Source of the DNA: Brevibacterium sp. p3-SID960
Lineage (GTDB): Bacteria > Actinomycetota > Actinomycetes > Actinomycetales > Brevibacteriaceae
DNA length: 21,738 nucleotides
Assembly: GCF_025144725.1 (NCBI RefSeq)
Contig: NZ_JALXKS010000050.1
Location: 1-21,738 of the forward strand
Direction: 5' to 3'
Part shown: piece after piece, positions 16,785 through 21,738 of the stretch
How the letters are laid out: each line of letters begins with the position of its first letter
Position numbering within the stretch: position 1 is the stretch's first letter
Program-made: the position numbers and the translations under genes
The notes under the pieces: model-generated
Databases searched by the model: none
Told to the model about the DNA's origin: nothing
The model's input: only the letters and a program-made list of their open reading frames with translations

Positions 16785-18392
16785 GTGAAGACTTCCAAGA
16801 GTCTTGTGCTTGCCCCCGCAGTCGCCGTAGCGGTTTCCGGCATGTTTGCCGTACCAGCCGTCGCGTCCACCAGCACTGCGCCCGATAGTCCGCCCTCGCA
16901 AGGTGAGACGAAGAAGCCCGAAGCCACTGTCGAATCCGAGACCGTCACCCAGTCCGACATCGCCGACAAGGACAAGGGCATCAAGTTCTCCGGAAGCGGG
17001 TTCGACGGTGACAAGACCGCCCGCGTGGTCGTCACCGGAACCGACGGCACGACATACGAGCCAGACCAGGACCTGACCGTCAACGACAAGGGCGAAGTCA
17101 ACGGCTCGTACTTCTTCACCACCACCGGCGGTGCCAAGGTGCCGCTCGGTGCGTACAAGCTTGAGCTGGTCGGCAACGACACGAAGACCGAATCGACCGA
17201 GGTCACCTTCACGGTCGTCTCCGATTCGGAATCGCCCGCCCCGACCCCACCGACCGAGACCCCGTCTGAGACCCCGAACGCCACACCGACCGAGACCCCG
17301 TCTGAGACCTCGAGCGCCCCACCGACCGAGACCCCGCCGAAGCCGGAGATCGGTAAGATCAAGCCCAGGGTCACCGATGTCGATGAGAAGACGTTCCTGG
17401 ACAAGGGCATCGAATTCACCGGCGAGGGATTCACCGCCGACCTCAAGACCACCGTCACCGTCGAGGCGCCGGCTGAGAACGGCAAGGCACCGCAGACTGC
17501 CGAGGCCGCCGTCACCACCGACAAGGACGGCAAGCTCGCATTCACCATCAAGGGCGCACGCACCGACGACGCGCTAGCCACACCGGCCCGCGGCGACAGC
17601 GATTCTCCGCTCGAAACCGCCGTCAAGTCCGGCACCTACACCGTCGAAGTGAAGGCCGAGGGTGCTGAGAAGAGCGCAAGGGCCACCTTCGATGTCACCG
17701 CTGCCGCGACCGAGGAGCCGCCCCCGACAGGCACCCCGAGCCCGTCAGACAGCCCGTCTGCGACCAGCGATCCCTCGCAGTCGGCGACGCCGAGCGACAC
17801 ACCGAGCGCCACGCCGTCCGAGACCCCATCGGAGACGACGACGCCGAGCAAGTCGCCGGTGCCCACCGGCCAGCCGACGGAATCGGATGACAAGAAGGCT
17901 GCTCCGAAGCTCACGATCGATCCGCTGGAGATCGCCTCCGCCGACTTCGGCAAGGACGGCGTCAAGATCATCGGTGAGAACTTCAAGCCCGGCCAGAAGA
18001 TCACCATGGTCGTCAACCACGCCCAGGGCAAGGTCAAGCAGTACACCACGGAGGTCACCGCCGACGACAACGGTGTGGCTGCCTTCCGTGTGCGTGCCGT
18101 GACCACCCCGGTGCTCGGCCAGTACAACGTCACCGTCCACCCGTCCGACGCCGCAGCCGACGGCGACCAGGCGCTGCACGGCAGCTTCACCGTCATCACC
18201 AACGGCTCGTCGGTCGGCGATGAGACGACCGGTGACACGAAGAAGGACACCTCCGGTGGCACGGACCTGCCGCGCACCGGTGCTGAGCTGACCGGACTGG
18301 CAATGGGCGCAGGCCTGCTCGTCATCGGCGCAGCCGCTGTCGTCATCACCCGCCGCCGCACCGCCGGCGGCAACGGACCTGCCGACATCTGA
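16785..18392 (+). CDS. LPXTG-anchored surface protein with three Ig-like domains
   Basis: This 535-aa protein has a Sec signal peptide (basic MKTSK, hydrophobic core, likely cut after AVA at residue 27) and a C-terminal sorting signal: LPRTG at 495-499, a hydrophobic helix and a basic end (ITRRRT). Sortase should attach it to peptidoglycan; no sortase gene is in the window. Three domains of about 100 residues look alike, each with a GxxFxxG/xF strand pattern: GIKFSGSGFDGDK, GIEFTGEGFTADL and GVKIIGENFKPGQ, and each ending in a FTV/FDV strand. They are joined by Pro/Thr/Ser/Glu-rich linkers made of repeated TPSETP units, likely stalks. The start is GTG 16785 with GAAAGG 7 nt upstream. It is the first gene of a cluster with the next two. 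Its ligand is unknown. Confidence 0.92.
   Translation: MKTSKSLVLAPAVAVAVSGMFAVPAVASTSTAPDSPPSQGETKKPEATVESETVTQSDIADKDKGIKFSGSGFDGDKTARVVVTGTDGTTYEPDQDLTVNDKGEVNGSYFFTTTGGAKVPLGAYKLELVGNDTKTESTEVTFTVVSDSESPAPTPPTETPSETPNATPTETPSETSSAPPTETPPKPEIGKIKPRVTDVDEKTFLDKGIEFTGEGFTADLKTTVTVEAPAENGKAPQTAEAAVTTDKDGKLAFTIKGARTDDALATPARGDSDSPLETAVKSGTYTVEVKAEGAEKSARATFDVTAAATEEPPPTGTPSPSDSPSATSDPSQSATPSDTPSATPSETPSETTTPSKSPVPTGQPTESDDKKAAPKLTIDPLEIASADFGKDGVKIIGENFKPGQKITMVVNHAQGKVKQYTTEVTADDNGVAAFRVRAVTTPVLGQYNVTVHPSDAAADGDQALHGSFTVITNGSSVGDETTGDTKKDTSGGTDLPRTGAELTGLAMGAGLLVIGAAAVVITRRRTAGGNGPADI
17254..17334. repeat. Pro/Thr/Glu linker repeat in the surface-protein gene
   Basis: The block CCGACCGAGACCCCG recurs at least three times and is interspersed with TCTGAGACC, encoding PTETPSETP-type units. 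A second linker with similar codons (17730-17880) encodes a Ser/Thr/Pro-rich run. These are typical wall-spanning stalk sequences. Confidence 0.7.
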
Positions 18393-18418
18393 GCTGAGAG
18401 TTCAGAAGGCAGGCTGCT

Positions 18419-19558
18419 GTGACGATGCGCGAGTCCGGGCACCTCGCTGTCCACACAGTCGAGGTGTCCGGGCGACCGCTCGTCTCCGCTCCGCTTGACC
18501 GCGGGGACCGCCTGGTCGTCATGGGCGACCGGGACGACGTCTCCCATGTGCTTGAGAGGGCGGCTGCGCTGCCCGGCACCGCTGTGGTGCCGGCGCCTGA
18601 CGGGGCACGCAGGCTCAGCGTGACCGCATACCTCCGCCGGATCGCCGGTTCGGGAACACCCCAGCGGGGTGGCCCCGAACCGGTCGATCCGGACCATGCC
18701 CTGGACGCCTTCGGGCTCTCCTATGACCGGCTGCTCCGCACCCGCCTGGGTGATCTCGGCCCCGACACCCGCGTGCGCCTGCATCTGGCGGCAGCGCTCG
18801 TCAGCGGCGCGCAGTGGCCCATCCTGGACAACCCCTTCGCCGGCCTGCCCGGCGACCTTCGAGCAGGTGTACGAGGAAGACTGCTCGGGGTGTGCGAAGA
18901 GTTCGGGCTCGGGCTCATCCTGGCCAGCAACGACCTCCTCGACGCCGCGACCACCGGGGGAACGACGGTCGTCGTCGAGAAGAGCCAGGTCACCGATTCT
19001 GGTGAACTGGCGGCCATGCTGCGCAGCCCGCGCAGCAACCTGGCGGCATCGTTCGCCGGGGTCAACGTCTTCTCCGGGCTGGCCCGCCGCGGCTGGCTCT
19101 CGATCGGGCACTCCCAGGTGCGTGCCCGCACCGAACTCGACGGCAAGGTCTTCGTCACCATTCCCACCGATGCGACGACGATGTCCTTCGACGAGTTCGA
19201 TCCCGTCTTCACCGCCGAGACCGTCTTCGAGGCGCTCATCGTCGGCATCCGCGATCGCGGCGGGCGTCTGCAGATCGTCGTCTCCCCCTCCGACACCGAG
19301 GTGGGGCTGGCGATGACCGCTGATGTGCTCGACTTCCGCTCACTGCCGGCTGACACCCCTCACCGGGAGCCCGGTCCGGGTTCCGACGCCGAGGCGCCCA
19401 CCGCCTCGGGCACGGAGGGGTCACCGCAGTGGGGTGTCCTGCACCCCGGGCTCGGTGCCACCGTCGCCGAGACGCTGTCGAACGTGCGGGTCGGCGCGCG
19501 GGTGCACATCGAGGTCGATACCTCCCGCATGCACGCCTATCCTGTTGACGTGGACTAG
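18419..19558 (+). CDS. ModC-like ABC-ATPase relative with lost ATPase motifs plus TOBE-like domain
   Basis: The protein is 379 aa. The layout follows molybdate importer ATPases (ModC): an ATPase-like domain (about 1-205) and a C-terminal TOBE/Mop-like region (about 214-379) beginning NVFSGLARRGWLS and ending RVHIEVDTSRMHAYPV, much like the ModC end. But the key residues are gone: Walker A position reads MGDRDDVSH (35-43) instead of GxxGxGKST, the signature reads DLGPDTRVR instead of LSGGQ, Walker B is ILDNPFAGLP with Asn138 in place of the catalytic Glu, and the switch His is Asn171 (LASND). ATP hydrolysis is therefore very unlikely. GTG 18419 has AGAAGG 9 nt upstream and starts 26 bp after the surface-protein gene. 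No ModA or ModB gene is present. It may be a regulatory or scaffold pseudo-ATPase. Confidence 0.8.
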   Translation: MTMRESGHLAVHTVEVSGRPLVSAPLDRGDRLVVMGDRDDVSHVLERAAALPGTAVVPAPDGARRLSVTAYLRRIAGSGTPQRGGPEPVDPDHALDAFGLSYDRLLRTRLGDLGPDTRVRLHLAAALVSGAQWPILDNPFAGLPGDLRAGVRGRLLGVCEEFGLGLILASNDLLDAATTGGTTVVVEKSQVTDSGELAAMLRSPRSNLAASFAGVNVFSGLARRGWLSIGHSQVRARTELDGKVFVTIPTDATTMSFDEFDPVFTAETVFEALIVGIRDRGGRLQIVVSPSDTEVGLAMTADVLDFRSLPADTPHREPGPGSDAEAPTASGTEGSPQWGVLHPGLGATVAETLSNVRVGARVHIEVDTSRMHAYPVDVD

Positions 19559-19606
19559 CCGCACCCAGGCCACCGGGCCGGCGGCGCAGAGCGGAGGGAA
19601 CAGGCG

Positions 19607-20590
19607 ATGAGGCGAATGGTCGGGCGCGCCCGCGCGCTGCTCATCGCCGGCCTGCTCATCATCGCGCTCACCGCAGGCGCCGTGCCGCTGCTCAACCTCA
19701 CCGTCTACTCCCCCGCCCGGGCCGTCGACGCCTATTTCGCCGCCCTGGCCGACGGGGATGCCGCCGCCGCGCTCGGGATGCTCGCAGCCCCATCGCACAG
19801 CGAGCGCACCCCGCAGAACGCGCTGACCGATGCGGTGCTCGCCGGTGCCCCGGCCGTTCCCGAGCACGTGCGGATCACCGCCAGCGAACGCGACGGCGAC
19901 ACCGCCCGCGTGCGCGTGCGCTACAACCTCGGCTCGGCCACCCGCACCACCGATCTGACTCTCCAGCAGGGGCCTGCCACGTGGGGGCTGTTCGAGCGCT
20001 GGGCGATCGCCGTCGACTCCTGGCCGCAGCTGTCGCTGCAGATCAGCGGCTCCGGTACCGCCGATGTCAACGGGGTCGAGGTGCCGGCCGGTGATGGGCC
20101 GGTGCCGGTGCTGTTCCCCATGAGCTACAACATCGGCTTCAATGCCGAGTACCTCACCTCCGAGGTCAAGCAGGTGGTGGTCACCAGCAGCTCCGACGAC
20201 ATGGGGGTGGCCCTGCAGCCGACCCCCACCCCGGCGCTGAGCGCCGAGGTCGAGCGCCAGATCGAGAAGCACCTGGCTGGCTGCGTCAAGGCGACCACGC
20301 TCATGCCGACCGGCTGCACGTTCGGCTATGAGACGGAGAACGAGATCGTCGGCGACGTGTCCTGGCGGATGCTTGAGGACCCGCAGGTGAGCCTGAAAAG
20401 CGCCGGCTCACGGCTCTCGCTTGTGCGCAGCCCCGCCGTCGCCGAGGTGTCGGGCACCTGCCGCGACAGCGTCACCGGTTTCGAGTTCGACTTCCGCGAG
20501 GAGGTGCCGTTCACCCTCGGCGCCGAGGTGATCGTCACCGGCGATGAGGTGCGCGTCGAACCCAACAGCGGCGCCGAGCTCGGCGGGTGA
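19607..20590 (+). CDS. Membrane-anchored exported protein of unknown function
   Basis: The protein is 327 aa. A basic start (MRRMVGRAR) and a single hydrophobic segment at about residues 9-30 indicate an N-terminal anchor or uncleaved signal, with the rest outside the cell. After the membrane comes VDAYFAALADGDAAAALGML (39-58), the usual opening of NTF2-like or DUF4878-type extracytoplasmic domains; the remainder I do not recognise. Cys residues at about 225, 237 and 284 could form disulfides outside the membrane. ATG 19607 has GGAGGG 8 nt upstream; ATG 19616 is an alternative. It starts 48 bp after the ModC-like gene on the same strand, so the three genes may form one operon. Its 3' end is close to the IS fragments, but the stop is 17 bp before them and it appears intact. 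Confidence 0.8.
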   Translation: MRRMVGRARALLIAGLLIIALTAGAVPLLNLTVYSPARAVDAYFAALADGDAAAALGMLAAPSHSERTPQNALTDAVLAGAPAVPEHVRITASERDGDTARVRVRYNLGSATRTTDLTLQQGPATWGLFERWAIAVDSWPQLSLQISGSGTADVNGVEVPAGDGPVPVLFPMSYNIGFNAEYLTSEVKQVVVTSSSDDMGVALQPTPTPALSAEVERQIEKHLAGCVKATTLMPTGCTFGYETENEIVGDVSWRMLEDPQVSLKSAGSRLSLVRSPAVAEVSGTCRDSVTGFEFDFREEVPFTLGAEVIVTGDEVRVEPNSGAELGG

Positions 20591-20607
20591 TGGGCGCCGG
20601 GCGCTGA

Positions 20608-20640
20608 TTGCTTGAACTCATCGGTATAGGTCTTAGGCAT
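20608..20640 (-). pseudogene. IS3-family orfA, first 11 codons only
   Basis: The minus-strand ATG at 20640 begins MPKTYTDEFKQ, the usual orfA opening, with GGAGGG upstream. After Gln the similarity stops and the sequence runs into the DNA next to the exported-protein gene. The upstream end of this element reaches to about 20698. Confidence 0.7.
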
Positions 20641-20699
20641 GACTTCTATCCCTCCTGGAATCTATCCAGTCGTGAAGTCAACCAAACCTTCAGCAGTCC

Positions 20700-20983
20700 C
20701 TGACGCATCAGCCCAGCGACCTGGTCACGGCCGACCTTCCAGCCGCTACGGCGCACCGCATGCCACATTTTACGAACGCCGCAGAGTCCCCGTAGTTGCG
20801 GGCATGCAGGTCCTTGATCACCACGCTCAGTCCCCGATCACGGATCTGACGTTCGCAGGCCGGTCTGGTCTTCGCGGCCCGATAACCACGCGACGTCATG
20901 AATCCACCCTCGCGTGCTGCAAGTGTGCGGCAGATGAGCTCGACTCCGAACTGATCACGGTACATATCGATGTAAGCAATCAT
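20700..20983 (-). pseudogene. IS3-family transposase orfB, frameshifted and truncated
   Basis: The first ~64 codons (MIAYIDMYRDQFGVELICR to LHARNYG) match the N-terminal part of IS3 orfB. Just after NYG, two extra bases (near 20787-20788) shift the frame; the match resumes in another frame as LCGVRKMWHAVRRSGW and VGRDQVAGLMR, ending near 20700. The normal frame instead stops at 20708. The whole DDE catalytic core is missing. The ATG overlaps the orfA stop by 4 bp. The gene is dead. Confidence 0.85.
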
Positions 20984-21297
20984 TTCGGCGAGGGGCGGTC
21001 GAGCTCGGCTGCAAAAAACGCTGAAGCAGTCTTCAGTATCTCGTTCGCCCGTCGCAGCTCACGATTCTCACGCCGCAACCGGCGCAGCTCTTCAAGCTCA
21101 TCCGTTGTCGCGCCCGGCTCAGTGCCGGCATCACGTCTGGCCTGCTTCAGCCACCCGCGCATCGTATGCGGTGAGATCCCAAGTTTCGTTCCCACCGCCT
21201 GCGCGGCCGACCACTGCGAGCACTGCGTGTCCTGAAGATGATCCTCCATCAAACGCAACGCCCGCTGCTTGAACTCCTGGGTATAGACAGTTGGCAT
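20980..21297 (-). CDS. IS3-family transposase OrfA (helix-turn-helix subunit)
   Basis: The protein is 105 aa and intact: a helix-turn-helix (about 22-55, with AAQAVGTKLGISPHTMRGWLKQ) and a leucine-zipper-like coil (ELEELRRLRRENRELRRANE), then ILKTASAFFAAELDRP, as in full-length OrfA. ATG 21297 has AAGGAG at 9-nt spacing; an upstream in-frame start exists at 21315 but lies before the ribosome site. OrfA binds the IS ends. A run of six T on the coding strand (TTTTTTG, just before the end) is a possible -1 slippage site for making OrfAB. Its partner orfB is broken, so it has no working transposase here. Confidence 0.88.
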   Translation of the reverse strand: MPTVYTQEFKQRALRLMEDHLQDTQCSQWSAAQAVGTKLGISPHTMRGWLKQARRDAGTEPGATTDELEELRRLRRENRELRRANEILKTASAFFAAELDRPSPK

Positions 21298-21329
21298 GAT
21301 CCAATTCTCCTTCAATCAGTAGAACGGAA

Positions 21330-21348
21330 CGAAACCCAGGACGGTTCA
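21330..21348 (-). repeat. Left terminal repeat of the IS3-family element
   Basis: The minus strand reads TGAACCGTCCTGGGTTTCG inward from 21348, like the TGAACCG ends of actinobacterial IS3 elements. It lies just upstream of the orfA at 21297. The matching right end is not found because the element is truncated. The TGA at this end acts as stop codon of the interrupted orfA at 21603. Confidence 0.65.
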
Positions 21349-21603
21349 CTCGTTGGCCCGTTTCGCTTCGGCCAGCTCAGCCCGCAAACGGCGATTCTCC
21401 GCTTCCAAATCCACGGATTCAGTCGGTGTGGCCTTACCGGAGTCCTTGTGCTTACGCACCCAGACTCGCAAGGTCTCTTTGCTAAGGCCGAGTTCGTTCG
21501 CGACACGGGTGATGGCTCCGTTCGCGGTCTCCGGATCGGCCTGAGCATGGATGACAAGCTCTACGGCACGAGCCTTAAGTTCGTCGGTGTATTTCACTGG
21601 CAA
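21346..21603 (-). pseudogene. IS3-family orfA cut off by insertion of another IS3 element
   Basis: The fragment encodes 85 aa: MPVKYTDELKARAVELV, a helix-turn-helix (ANELGLSKETLRVWV) and the start of the coil, ending at AKRANE. In intact relatives ILKxASAFF follows; here the IS end begins and gives a TGA at once. TTG 21603 is the likely start, because AAGGAG is 8 nt upstream and the opening then matches the sister orfA genes; the GTG at 21597 is the alternative. Confidence 0.8.
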
Positions 21604-21709
21604 GAGAGAATCTCCTTCTTCCAATCTCCCTGCCTCTATTATCCCCGGGGCTGTCGCGCGTCAGACTTAGTGGCAGGGCCGTTATGTAGGTCCTGAAGGA
21701 GAGTCAGAG

Positions 21710-21738
21710 ATGGGTAGACCACCCTCGATTCCGGCGGT
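21710..21738 (+). CDS. Start of a possible transposase gene, partial at the window edge
   Basis: ATG 21710 follows AAGGAG (21696-21701) at 8-nt spacing and encodes MGRPPSIPA before the window ends. Several IS3-type orfA proteins begin with a similar xRPxxIPA. Only nine residues are visible, so the identity is a guess from context. Confidence 0.35.

Larger units (their letters stand above)
20608..21738. mobile_element. Cluster of IS3-family fragments, partly nested
   Basis: The end of the window is made of pieces of at least three IS3-family elements on the minus strand and possibly a fourth on the plus strand. Three different orfA starts are seen (MPKTYTDEFKQ at 20640, MPTVYTQEFKQ at 21297, MPVKYTDELK at 21603). 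No complete transposase is present, so none can move by itself. One element, whose end is at 21348, appears to sit inside the orfA of another. Confidence 0.85.

Noticed and set aside
17636..19111. 491-aa minus-strand open frame
   Set aside because: Runs antisense across two convincing plus-strand genes and has no recognisable domain.

Overview
The window is high-GC DNA with dense, often overlapping genes. Its markers are actinobacterial: a cysteine-free ribosomal protein L36, a Dcd very close to the mycobacterial bifunctional enzyme, a fused MrpA/B antiporter subunit, an LPXTG surface protein, and several starts with a -10 hexamer 6-7 nt before the start codon (leaderless transcripts). I infer a Gram-positive actinobacterium, probably Micrococcales and possibly Brevibacterium-like. 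The genus is a guess from protein style, not from a search.

Layout. 1-310 is low-complexity DNA with a 14-bp tandem repeat. 311-433 is rpmJ (L36, zinc-free type). It converges on a divergent isochorismatase-fold protein (434-916, minus) that lacks the catalytic cysteine. 960-2156 is a CorA Mg2+ transporter. 2218-4320 (minus) is an S9 prolyl-oligopeptidase-family peptidase. Divergent from it, 4432-5205 is an HpcH/HpaI aldolase.

5232-14828 (minus) is a long run read right to left. It starts with the six-gene Mrp cation/proton antiporter operon mrpA(B)-C-D-E-F-G, whose genes all overlap. An OmpR-type response regulator, a histidine kinase without an extracytoplasmic sensor domain but with a long Pro/Gln-rich tail, and a lipoprotein follow. 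The order suggests that the two-component system and lipoprotein work with, or are co-regulated with, the antiporter; that is inference.

14944-16552 (minus) is dcd (dCTP deaminase/dUTPase type) followed by an unrecognised 331-aa protein. 16785-20590 (plus) is a three-gene cluster behind a 5' leader with predicted hairpins: an LPRTG-anchored surface protein with three similar Ig-like domains, a ModC-like ABC-ATPase relative that has lost its Walker A, signature, catalytic Glu and His-switch residues, and a membrane-anchored exported protein of unknown function. This cluster is the least explained part of the window and the best candidate for a new system.

20608-21738 is a graveyard of IS3-family fragments: three orfA starts on the minus strand, a frameshifted and truncated orfB, one IS apparently inserted into another, and the first codons of a further possible transposase at the right edge.
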